DNA of 64,000 bases from M269 sp964640795. GTDB lineage: Bacteria; Pseudomonadota; Gammaproteobacteria; Enterobacterales; Alteromonadaceae. The stretch is taken from positions 31,223 to 95,222 of the forward strand of contig CAZXIN010000017.1 of assembly GCA_964640795.1 (NCBI GenBank). Direction: 5' to 3'. The first letter of the stretch is position 1. Each line of letters opens with the position of its first letter. Below are positions 44,990 to 52,632 of the stretch, piece by piece. The position numbers and the translations under genes were made by a program. The notes under the pieces were generated by a model. It saw nothing but the letters and a program-made list of their open reading frames with translations. It ran no database searches and was not told the DNA's origin.

Positions 44990-45922
44990 ATTAAAAGTAA
45001 GCCTACGATCAAGCAGCTGACTTATTTTACGTCTGTAGCTTCAACTCTCAATTTTAGGCAAGCAGCCCAGAGTCTAGGAATTACACAGCCGACCCTAACA
45101 CTGCAAATCAACAGTCTAGAGCAACAACTCGGTTTTCAGTTGTTTGAACGCTCACGCTCTGGAACATTATTGTCTGCTCAGGGGCGTGAGTTATTGGCCT
45201 TGGCTAAGAAGATTCTAGATGCCAACAATGAGTTTCTCGATGCAGCAAATTGGATAAAAAATGGGCCTGTAACGACTTTCAAGCTTGGTGTCCCACCGAC
45301 TCTAGGACCTTACTTGCTACCTTCTGTTCTACCTGATCTCCACAAGCAGTATGATGAGCTTAAGCTCTATGTTAGAGAAGCGCCTCCTAAGCAGCTTGAG
45401 CAGCAACTCTTGGAAGGGGAATTCGACTTGATTCTATCCCCTTTACCCATTGCTTCCAATGAGTTAGCAATACAACCTTTGTTCATAGAGCCTCTCAAGT
45501 TTGTTGTACCAGCAGACCATAAATTAGCCACAAAAGATGACGTGTCTGCCGCCCAAATTTCAGGTGAGAATGTCTTGACGTTAGAAGAACAACATCACTT
45601 TCACCGACAAGTTCAAGACATTTGTCAGCAGTTCGGTGCAAATTTAATGCGAGACTTTGAAGGTACGAGCTTAGATACATTAAGGCAGATGGTTGTTATG
45701 GGCTTAGGTGTTGCTTTCCTTCCAGGCCTTTACATTCATTCTGAAATGCATCGCCCTGAGGCGTTACATGTATGCGAACTGCTAGACAGTCCAATCAGTC
45801 GACGCCACGCACTAATATGGCGACCAACATCACCTAGCCGAGTGTTTTTTAGAGAATTAGCTAGCAAATTTCGCGACATTATTCAGTACAGATTAAATAA
45901 TGTCGTCACTATTATTGATTAA
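44990..45922 (+). CDS. OxyR-like LysR-family regulator, apparently with an ATT start
   Basis: Regulator of 310 residues when read from ATT 44990. The helix-turn-helix is fully encoded upstream of the first conventional start (TTG 45140): KSKPTIKQLTYFTSVASTL then FRQAAQSLGITQPTLTLQI. In-frame TAA at 44963 closes the reading frame, and AAAAGG at 44975-44980 is well placed for ATT 44990 or ATC 44987. The effector domain resembles OxyR (GVPPTLGPYLLP, TSLDTLRQMVVMGLGVAFLP). In the OxyR cysteine segment the peroxidatic position reads His (LEEQHHFHRQ), while the second cysteine (QDICQQFG) remains. It diverges from carbonic anhydrase/SulP. Confidence 0.85.
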   Translation: MKSKPTIKQLTYFTSVASTLNFRQAAQSLGITQPTLTLQINSLEQQLGFQLFERSRSGTLLSAQGRELLALAKKILDANNEFLDAANWIKNGPVTTFKLGVPPTLGPYLLPSVLPDLHKQYDELKLYVREAPPKQLEQQLLEGEFDLILSPLPIASNELAIQPLFIEPLKFVVPADHKLATKDDVSAAQISGENVLTLEEQHHFHRQVQDICQQFGANLMRDFEGTSLDTLRQMVVMGLGVAFLPGLYIHSEMHRPEALHVCELLDSPISRRHALIWRPTSPSRVFFRELASKFRDIIQYRLNNVVTIID

Positions 45923-45999
45923 TATCGCCTCAAATTCCTACAAGATACAAACTTAACTTTTTCATCACAACAGAAACATTGAGTAACAATAGCAGTAAA

Positions 46000-46020
46000 T
46001 CTACCCCATTTTGGGGTAGA
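46000..46020 (-). terminator. Terminator of rluB
   Basis: TCTACCCCA-TTT-TGGGGTAGA is a perfect 9-bp stem. On the minus strand it is followed by TTTACTG. It lies 19 bases past the rluB stop and between the convergent LysR and rluB genes. Confidence 0.65.
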
Positions 46021-46038
46021 GCAAGTGTCATACTCAAT

Positions 46039-46896
46039 TTAACGTCTGTGACTTTGACGCTGTTTTAGTTTATGTTTTTTAACCGAGCGACGCATACGAC
46101 TAATACGCACGTGATCAAGTTTGTTCTTACGCTCGTTAATCAATGTTTCTGTTTCTGGTGGTAGCTGAACGGATTGACGTAACTTATTAAGCTCGGATAA
46201 TTCCAATTCTACCCAGCCTCCTTGAGGTAACCTTTTTTGCAGTTCAATTTCTCCATACCTTAACCGGATGAGTCGGCTAACCTGCAAATCTTGTGATTCC
46301 CACATGCGTCTGACTTCTCTGTTTCGTCCCTCAGATAAGGTCACATCAAACCATTGGTTTATCGCTTCTTCATCTGCAGCGCGACGCGTCACCTTAGTAA
46401 ATTTTGCTTTACCATCTTCCAATTCCACGCCTTTGGCTAATGTTTTCAGTACATCGTTGCTCACTTCCCCAAAAACTCGAACAGCGTATTCCCTTTCTAT
46501 TTCGTGCTTTGGATGCATCATTCTATTGGCTAACTCGCCATCGTTAGTGAACAACAGTAAACCACTGGTATTAATATCTAACCTTCCTACAGCAATCCAA
46601 CGACCAGGAGTAATAGTAGGCAACCTATCAAACACCGTTTGACGCCCTTCAGGATCACTACGCGTACATAATTCACCTTCAGGCTTGTTGTACATCAAGA
46701 CGCGACAAACAGGTTTCTGTTGCTCCCGTTTGACATTTTTGCCATCCAACATAATTTTGTCGTTAAGTTCCACACGCTCACCAAGCTCTGCGACTTTTCC
46801 ATTTATACTGGCACGGCCTTGCTCAATCCATTTTTCCATTTCACGACGTGAACCAAAGCCCGCGTTTGCTAATACTTTTTGTAATTTTTCACTCAT
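46039..46896 (-). CDS. rluB: 23S rRNA pseudouridine-2605 synthase RluB
   Basis: Converts U2605 of 23S rRNA to pseudouridine. The 285-residue protein has an N-terminal S4 domain (EKLQKVLANAGFGSRREMEKWI), the catalytic motif GRLDINTSGLLLFTNDG with the active aspartate, and EGRNREVRRMWES. The C-terminal tail is basic (RRSVKKHKLKQRQSHRR). It overlaps scpB by one base in the common scpA-scpB-rluB arrangement. Confidence 0.95.
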   Translation of the reverse strand: MSEKLQKVLANAGFGSRREMEKWIEQGRASINGKVAELGERVELNDKIMLDGKNVKREQQKPVCRVLMYNKPEGELCTRSDPEGRQTVFDRLPTITPGRWIAVGRLDINTSGLLLFTNDGELANRMMHPKHEIEREYAVRVFGEVSNDVLKTLAKGVELEDGKAKFTKVTRRAADEEAINQWFDVTLSEGRNREVRRMWESQDLQVSRLIRLRYGEIELQKRLPQGGWVELELSELNKLRQSVQLPPETETLINERKNKLDHVRISRMRRSVKKHKLKQRQSHRR

Positions 46897-47549
46897 TAGT
46901 GTATTTGATTCTCTTGTGTATCTGAATTGATTGTAGGCTCAACAGTCACTGTTGACTCTGATTCTGCTTTAGCCTGAAAACTCTTATTATCGCCATTGCT
47001 CTCATCAGAAACCATACTTTCAAATGCCTCCATAGAGGGTAGTTCCGATAAGCTTTTTAAGCCAAAGTAATTTAAGAAATTCGGCGTCGTGGCGTATAAT
47101 GCCGGCCTTCCTGGGACTTCTTTATGCCCAACAACCTTCACCCAATCTCTCTCAACCATGGTTTTAACTATATTGCTACTAACTGCAACCCCTCTCACAT
47201 CTTCAATCTCTCCACGAGTGACAGGTTGCCTATATGCAATTAAAGCGAGAGTCTCAAGCATAGCCCGAGAATAACGCGGTGCTTGCTCTTGCCATAAGCG
47301 CCCCAGCCAAGGGCTAAGGCTATCATTTGATTGAAACCGATAACCTGACGCCACTTTGACTAACTGCACACCACGAGAAAGGTAATCCAGACGTAGCGAC
47401 TCCAGTGCAGCATCAACTGATTTTTTACTGACTTTCATTCCCGATAGAACAGTATCAAGCAGCTTTTCTCTCGTAAGTGGCGTGTCAGCAACAAATATTG
47501 CAGCCTCAATCAGTTGTTTTAATTGTTGTTCAGATATTTTAGCGGCCAT
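46896..47549 (-). CDS. scpB: Chromosome segregation protein ScpB
   Basis: Kleisin-associated winged-helix subunit of the SMC-ScpAB condensin. The 217-residue product shows LKQLIEAAIFVADTPLTREKLL, the winged-helix block RYSRAMLETLALIAYRQPVTRGEIEDVRGV and VVGHKEVPGRPALYATTPNFLNYFGL. A divergent acidic tail (about 185-217) is lineage-specific. It follows scpA by 47 bases. Confidence 0.95.
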   Translation of the reverse strand: MAAKISEQQLKQLIEAAIFVADTPLTREKLLDTVLSGMKVSKKSVDAALESLRLDYLSRGVQLVKVASGYRFQSNDSLSPWLGRLWQEQAPRYSRAMLETLALIAYRQPVTRGEIEDVRGVAVSSNIVKTMVERDWVKVVGHKEVPGRPALYATTPNFLNYFGLKSLSELPSMEAFESMVSDESNGDNKSFQAKAESESTVTVEPTINSDTQENQIH

Positions 47550-47596
47550 ATTAAAATTTGTTTTTCGTTACTTAGCTGTTGATTACTCAAATGGTC

Positions 47597-48412
47597 TTAG
47601 CTTGCCATTTTAACGTGAATATTGGCGAAAGGTTGAGCTTGCACGATTTCGATCAAATCTTCCTTAACTAATTCCAATATTGCCAGAAACGTAACAACCA
47701 CGCCGGCCTTCCCTTCACTAACATCAAATAACTTATCGAACCCTGTAAATGCGTTGGGACCAATTAAATCAATAATGTGTGCCATTCTTTCCCGAGTAGA
47801 TAATGTTTCTCTTGCCACTTGATGGTGTTCAAGTGTCTTTGCTTTTTTCATCGCCTGCTGAAAGCTCAAGACCAACTCTTGAAGCGTTATCTCTGGCAGA
47901 ATTTTAATTGGCTCAACGCTCTCGTCAACATCCGCTTGAATAGTAAAAAAGTCGCGTTGTTGCCTTGGTAACTTATCAATTTCTTCAGCAGCAAACTTGA
48001 CGACTTCGTATTCTTTTAAACGACGAATCAGCTCAGCACGAGGGTCTTCTTCTTCATCGTCAGCATCTTCATGCTTAGGCAATAAAAGGCGTGACTTCAC
48101 TTCTGCCAAGATAGCCGCCATTAACAAATATTCTCCTGCCAATTCAAGCTTCAACTCAGTCATAACATCAACGTAATCCATATACTGGCGGGTTATTTGT
48201 AATATAGGTAAATTAACAATATCCAGACGTTGTCTACGAATAAGATATAGAAGCAAATCCAATGGGCCTTCAAAGGTTTCGAGGATCACCTCAAGAGCAT
48301 CAGGAGGAATGTACAAGTCTTCCGGCTTTTCGATAAGTGCTTCACCGTTGATAAAAGCAAGCGGTAAAGGTTGCTGAACCGGATCCTTTATCACTTGTTG
48401 CTCATCACTCAC
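47597..48412 (-). CDS. scpA: Segregation and condensation protein A
   Basis: Kleisin subunit of SMC condensin. Of 271 residues, the N-terminal SMC-neck-binding part carries FEGPLDLLLYLIRRQRLDI and EYLLMAAILAEVKSRLLLP; the C-terminal part (VVTFLAILELVKEDLIEI) binds the other SMC head. The presence of scpAB implies an SMC-type rather than only MukBEF condensin, notable for separating this organism from enterics and vibrios. Confidence 0.95.
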   Translation of the reverse strand: MSDEQQVIKDPVQQPLPLAFINGEALIEKPEDLYIPPDALEVILETFEGPLDLLLYLIRRQRLDIVNLPILQITRQYMDYVDVMTELKLELAGEYLLMAAILAEVKSRLLLPKHEDADDEEEDPRAELIRRLKEYEVVKFAAEEIDKLPRQQRDFFTIQADVDESVEPIKILPEITLQELVLSFQQAMKKAKTLEHHQVARETLSTRERMAHIIDLIGPNAFTGFDKLFDVSEGKAGVVVTFLAILELVKEDLIEIVQAQPFANIHVKMAS

Positions 48413-48424
48413 CTTTTTGCAAGC

Positions 48425-49045
48425 CTAAGAAAAAACGCTGCTGTCACCATTCCCCTCTCGGATAATAACACTGCTACCCTCCGACATGTCGATCACTGTT
48501 GTTGGTTGTTCTCCCAAAAAACCGCCATGAATAATAAGCCCTACTTGCTTTTCGAGCTTATCCCGAATTTCATCTGGATCAGACTCAGCTACAACTGCAT
48601 TAGGAAGAATCAGGGTAGTCGACATTAAAGGCTCACCGAACTCTTGTAGTAAAGCATGCGCGATTTCATTACCTGGTACACGAATACCAATTGTCTTGCG
48701 CTTTGGGTTCATTAGTCGCTTAGGCACTTCTTTAGTTGCTTTGAGAATAAAAGTGTAAGGGCCCGGCGTATTATTTTTAATTTGCCGAAAAACTTGATTA
48801 TCTACCCGTGCGTAGTTAGAAATCTCCGATATATCTTTACACATTAAAGTAAAGTTATGGTCTTTGCCTATTTCTCGGATACGGCATATTTGTTCAAGTG
48901 CTGCCTTATTATCCATTTGACAACCAATCGCATATCCAGAGTCTGTTGGGTAAACAACCACTTGTCCCTTATGAATAATTTCACATGCTTGTTTTATTAG
49001 TCGAGCTTGTGGGTTGTCAGGATGAATATAAAAAAACTGACTCAT
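48425..49045 (-). CDS. yciO: YciO/Sua5-family protein (threonylcarbamoyl-AMP synthase-like)
   Basis: A 206-residue protein of the YrdC/Sua5 fold: GQVVVYPTDSGYAIGCQMDNKAALEQICRIRE, DHNFTLMCKDISEISNYARV and TIGIRVPGNEIAHALL. YciO paralogues resemble the t6A enzyme TsaC but are normally not its replacement; some activity on threonylcarbamoyl-AMP is possible. It lies 12 bp before scpA, a conserved order. Confidence 0.9.
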   Translation of the reverse strand: MSQFFYIHPDNPQARLIKQACEIIHKGQVVVYPTDSGYAIGCQMDNKAALEQICRIREIGKDHNFTLMCKDISEISNYARVDNQVFRQIKNNTPGPYTFILKATKEVPKRLMNPKRKTIGIRVPGNEIAHALLQEFGEPLMSTTLILPNAVVAESDPDEIRDKLEKQVGLIIHGGFLGEQPTTVIDMSEGSSVIIREGNGDSSVFS

Positions 49046-49136
49046 AATCTGCTGCCTTTGCTTCAGGGGGCTTAATAATTCTACGCTTTAGATAAGTAAA
49101 AGTCCTTACATTTAGAAGAGGCTTTACTCCACGACC

Positions 49137-49973
49137 TTAAATCAGTGTCCAATCATGCCAAACTGGCGTGACGTCATTGGGTAATGTCAGATTCCTACCT
49201 AACTCGGTCCATCGACTGGGAAAGTGAAAGTCTGACCCAGCAGAGGCTAACAACTCATATTCATTAGCATAAGTAGCCATTTGCCGCTTTCTGTCAGGCG
49301 ATAAACTCGAATGGATAACCTCCATTCCATCGCCACCCCATAATTTGAATTCAGAAATCAATCGGCGCAACCATTTTGCCGTTAAATCGTAATGACCTGG
49401 GTGAGCTAACACAGCACGACCATTGGCGTCATGAATCCACTTAATAGCCTCTTCTATCTCTATCCATTGCGGCTTAAAGTAAGCTTTTTTGTCTTTACCT
49501 AAGTATTTTTGGAAAGCTTGTTGATTATCTTTAACAATCTGTCTTTTAACCAACACTCTGGCGAAATGAGCACGAGTCAACTGCCCTTTGTTAGCCAAGG
49601 CTTGAGCAGCTGATAGAGTATTCTCAATGCCCGCTTTTTCAAGCTTATCAGCTATAGCCGAACCTCGTACATTTCGCCTTTCAGTCTGTTCAGCTAAGCG
49701 ACTCAAAAATAGCGGATTTTTATGTTCAACATTCAACCCTAAGACATGTATTTCAAAACCATGCCACCGTGTTGATATCTCTACACCAGGGATCATCGTC
49801 AAGTCACGTTTTTGACTTGCTTGATAATCAAGAGCTTCATCAATAGCCGCAACGGTGTCATGATCAGTAATAGCAAGCACATCCACTTGCATATTATGTG
49901 CTCTGTCAATCAATTCAGAAGGCGACAATTGGCCATCCGAATAGTGAGTATGTGAATGCAAATCAATCTTCAT
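49137..49973 (-). CDS. rnm: PHP-domain 5'-3' exoribonuclease/nucleotide phosphatase Rnm (YciV, TrpH)
   Basis: A 278-residue PHP-superfamily enzyme. Metal-binding motifs: DLHSHTHYSDGQLSP at the N terminus, AITDHDT, IPGVEIS, HPGHYD and the late GSDFHFP. In E. coli this protein (RNase AM) trims short RNAs and 5' ends of rRNA and hydrolyses 3',5'-bisphosphate nucleotides. It is transcribed divergently from trpL, the ancestral trpH position. Confidence 0.93.
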   Translation of the reverse strand: MKIDLHSHTHYSDGQLSPSELIDRAHNMQVDVLAITDHDTVAAIDEALDYQASQKRDLTMIPGVEISTRWHGFEIHVLGLNVEHKNPLFLSRLAEQTERRNVRGSAIADKLEKAGIENTLSAAQALANKGQLTRAHFARVLVKRQIVKDNQQAFQKYLGKDKKAYFKPQWIEIEEAIKWIHDANGRAVLAHPGHYDLTAKWLRRLISEFKLWGGDGMEVIHSSLSPDRKRQMATYANEYELLASAGSDFHFPSRWTELGRNLTLPNDVTPVWHDWTLI

Positions 49974-50080
49974 ATATTAACAACTCAAAAACATGTCTAA
50001 ACCATTGATATTTAATAAGTTGCAATACATAAGTTTACAGTTCTTATTTCAGGCTTTAGTTAAATAAAACTAAATAATTG

Positions 50081-50086
50081 TTGACA
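50081..50086 (+). promoter_or_regulatory. -35 candidate for the trp operon
   Basis: A perfect TTGACA stands 105 bases before trpL. The best downstream AT-rich hexamer, TATATA at 50109, lies 22 bases away, longer than ideal, and no clear TrpR palindrome is seen. The promoter assignment is therefore weak. Confidence 0.3.
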
Positions 50087-50191
50087 GGAATAGCACAATG
50101 CTTTTTCCTATATAGGCAGATTATAACTGAATGGTTTTGATATAGGGCCGATTCAGTAGAAATAAATTTAATGAGACATTAAGTAAAACAC

Positions 50192-50251
50192 ATGCAAAAG
50201 ACTTTTTTATCAACTAACTGGTGGTGGCACGACTCTTCTGGCGGGCTATGA
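50192..50251 (+). CDS. trpL: trp operon leader peptide
   Basis: A 19-codon leader frame, ATG 50192 to TGA 50251, encoding MQKTFLSTNWWWHDSSGGL. Three consecutive tryptophan codons at 50219-50227 form the control site: ribosome stalling there when Trp-tRNA is scarce should favour the antiterminator. The stop codon lies within the segment that pairs with the terminator's left arm. It is too short for ordinary gene finders. Confidence 0.93.
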   Translation: MQKTFLSTNWWWHDSSGGL

Positions 50252-50306
50252 TTTTCTGTGCATGTAGAAAAATTTCCATAAGGCCCGCATAATGCGGGCC
50301 TTTTTT
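50241..50306 (+). terminator. trp attenuator (antiterminator and terminator)
   Basis: The terminator is GGCCCGC (50282-50288), loop ATAAT, GCGGGCC (50294-50300) followed by TTTTTT. The alternative antiterminator pairs GCGGGCTATG (50241-50250, overlapping the end of trpL) with CATAAGGCCCGC (50277-50288), which would sequester the terminator's left arm. This is the standard transcription-attenuation layout, 92 bases before trpE. Confidence 0.92.
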
Positions 50307-50397
50307 GTTTTTAGAGTAAATTTTTATCACGCTTTTAACGACATACCCCAATCATTCCTTCTAAAGGATAATGGGTACAAATAACTGAGACAATAAG

Positions 50398-52023
50398 ATG
50401 AGTTTAGCTGAACTAAGCGAACAACCGGGAAGAGTGGAAACGTTATCGATAGTTGGCGAATATATTGCCGATCCGTTGAATACATTCGAAACGTTGTGCC
50501 AACAACAAACTAACTGCATGCTGCTGGAGTCCGCAGAGATAGACAGCAAAGACAATGTTAAAAGTTTGATTCTGGTCGACGCCGCAATGAGACTGGAGTG
50601 TCATGGACAAAAAGTCATTTGTAAGGCATTGACTGACAACGGAGCGTCAATCATTCCAATACTTGAACAACACTGCCCTTCAGATGCAGAGCTTCGACAA
50701 AATGGCCATGAAGTACAGTTATCTTTTGAATTGCCTAACGCGCAATTAGATGAAGACAGTCGCCTAAAAGCCCCTTATGTGTTTGATGCTATACGCAGTA
50801 TTATCAAAAATGTTGAGCCTATTCGTCAGCACGATCAAGCGCTGTTTTTAGGTGGCGTACTAGCTTATGATTTACTTGCAAGCTTTGAACAATTGCCCGA
50901 AGTTTATGATAGCGAAAATAGCTGCCCTGACTTTGTGTTCTACCTTGCAGAAACTTTACTTATTATTGATCACAAAGAGCAACAAACAGAGATCATAGGG
51001 AGTGTTTTTAGTGGCACCAACGTAGGTAATAACTACTTCACCATTAGCAAGCGTATGGAGGTGTTAAATCAGCAAGTCAAAGCTGGGCCAGTCTCTATGA
51101 CCAAACAAGGCTATGAAGGAATAACACCTGAAACTCAAGTTGATAAGTCGGATGCAGACTATGTTGCCGATGTTGAAAAGCTTAAAGAAAACATTCTTGC
51201 CGGAGATGTATTCCAAGTTGTACCCTCTCGAACATTTAGCCTACCTTGCCCAGATCCTTATCTCGCCTACGAAAAACTGAAACAACAAAACCCTAGCCCT
51301 TACATGTTCTTTTTACAAGATCAGGATTTCTGTATGTTTGGCGCATCACCGGAATCAGCATTGAAGTACACGAAAGATACCAATGAAGTTGAGGTCTACC
51401 CTATTGCTGGGACAAGACCTAGAGGCAAAAATACGGACGGTTCAATAGATGGAGATCTAGACAGTCGCATTGAGTTGGATTTGCGCCAAGATGAAAAAGA
51501 AAAAGCTGAACACCTCATGCTGGTCGACTTAGCTCGCAATGACATCTCACGAGTTGCGGAACCAGGTACTCGCTCAGTAAGAGAGCTACTTAAAGTCGAT
51601 CGCTATTCTCATGTAATGCATTTGGTTTCTCGTGTTGTAGGTCAGCTCAGAACTGACTTGGATGCATTGCATGCTTATCAAGCCTGCATGAATATGGGAA
51701 CCCTAGTAGGTGCACCTAAAGTAAAAGCAGCTGAGCTTATTCGCCATACCGAAGGCAAACGTCGCGGAAGTTACGGTGGCGCTATCGGCTATGTGAATGG
51801 CAAAGGCGATATGGATACCTGCATTGTTATACGTAGTGCTTTTGTTCGTAACAATACTGCCTATGTACAAGCAGGTGCTGGCGTTGTATTTGACTCCAAC
51901 CCTCAAGCGGAGGCTGACGAGACACGAGGGAAGGCGCAAGCCGTCATTACAGCTATCCTTAGCGCCCATCAAAGTGCAGCCAACGGCAACAGTAATAAAG
52001 CCATTAACAAGGGAATTGAATAA
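50398..52023 (+). CDS. trpE: Anthranilate synthase component I
   Basis: Converts chorismate to anthranilate using ammonia from TrpG. The 541-residue enzyme has the tryptophan-feedback pocket region (CMLLESAEI) and the chorismate-binding core: FQVVPSRTFSLPCPDPYLAY, SPYMFFLQDQDF, GASPESALKYT, PIAGTRPRGKN, ELDLRQDEKEKAEHLMLVDLARND, RYSHVMHLVSRV, and GTLVGAPKVKAAELI. First structural gene after the attenuator. Confidence 0.97.
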   Translation: MSLAELSEQPGRVETLSIVGEYIADPLNTFETLCQQQTNCMLLESAEIDSKDNVKSLILVDAAMRLECHGQKVICKALTDNGASIIPILEQHCPSDAELRQNGHEVQLSFELPNAQLDEDSRLKAPYVFDAIRSIIKNVEPIRQHDQALFLGGVLAYDLLASFEQLPEVYDSENSCPDFVFYLAETLLIIDHKEQQTEIIGSVFSGTNVGNNYFTISKRMEVLNQQVKAGPVSMTKQGYEGITPETQVDKSDADYVADVEKLKENILAGDVFQVVPSRTFSLPCPDPYLAYEKLKQQNPSPYMFFLQDQDFCMFGASPESALKYTKDTNEVEVYPIAGTRPRGKNTDGSIDGDLDSRIELDLRQDEKEKAEHLMLVDLARNDISRVAEPGTRSVRELLKVDRYSHVMHLVSRVVGQLRTDLDALHAYQACMNMGTLVGAPKVKAAELIRHTEGKRRGSYGGAIGYVNGKGDMDTCIVIRSAFVRNNTAYVQAGAGVVFDSNPQAEADETRGKAQAVITAILSAHQSAANGNSNKAINKGIE

Positions 52024-52024
52024 A

Positions 52025-52627
52025 ATGACTCATACCGAGAACACACACATTTTCTTGATCGATAACTTTGACTCTTTTACTTACAACCTTGTAGATGAGA
52101 TGCGTCGTTCTGGCTACCCATTAACCATATATCGCAATAATGTTGATGCTCAATTCATTGTTGAGCAAATAGAACAATGTCAGGAAGAGGTTATTGTCAT
52201 GCTTTCTCCTGGTCCTGGCACACCTGCAAAAGCAGGGTGCATGCCCGAGTTATTAAAACTTATAGCCGGTAAGTACCCTGTCATAGGAATATGCTTAGGT
52301 CACCAAGCTATTGTTGAATATTATGGCGGTGAAGTGGGTCGAGCAGGTCAAGTTAAGCACGGGAAGTCATCTTTAATCAGCCATTGTAGCGAAGACATGT
52401 TCGCTAACTTACCTTCCCCTTTACCTGTTGCTCGTTATCATTCACTTATGGCAACACAAGTTCCTGAAACGTTATCAATTGTCGCTGAATATGACGATAT
52501 TCCGATGGCAGTTTACAATGAGCAAGATAAAATATTGGGCTTCCAATTTCACCCAGAATCAATTTTAACTTCGCATGGTAGTCAGCTGCTCTCTCAGAGC
52601 ATCAGTTACCTAAGTCAAAGAGCTTAA
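52025..52627 (+). CDS. trpG: Anthranilate synthase component II (glutamine amidotransferase)
   Basis: Supplies ammonia to TrpE. The 200-residue class I amidotransferase has DNFDSFTYNLVD, SPGPGTPAKAG, the nucleophile in IGICLGHQAI and the catalytic His-Glu in FQFHPESILTSHG. I start at ATG 52025, one base after the trpE stop; the same frame runs open upstream within trpE but has no family similarity. It is not fused to trpD. Confidence 0.97.
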   Translation: MTHTENTHIFLIDNFDSFTYNLVDEMRRSGYPLTIYRNNVDAQFIVEQIEQCQEEVIVMLSPGPGTPAKAGCMPELLKLIAGKYPVIGICLGHQAIVEYYGGEVGRAGQVKHGKSSLISHCSEDMFANLPSPLPVARYHSLMATQVPETLSIVAEYDDIPMAVYNEQDKILGFQFHPESILTSHGSQLLSQSISYLSQRA

Positions 52628-52632
52628 TTATT

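Noticed and set aside
46268..46642. 124-codon plus-strand frame
   Set aside because: Antisense to rluB with no start signal; RluB is certain from motifs.
51797..52024. 76-codon N-terminal extension of trpG
   Set aside because: It lies inside trpE in another frame and has no family similarity; ATG 52025 fits TrpG exactly.
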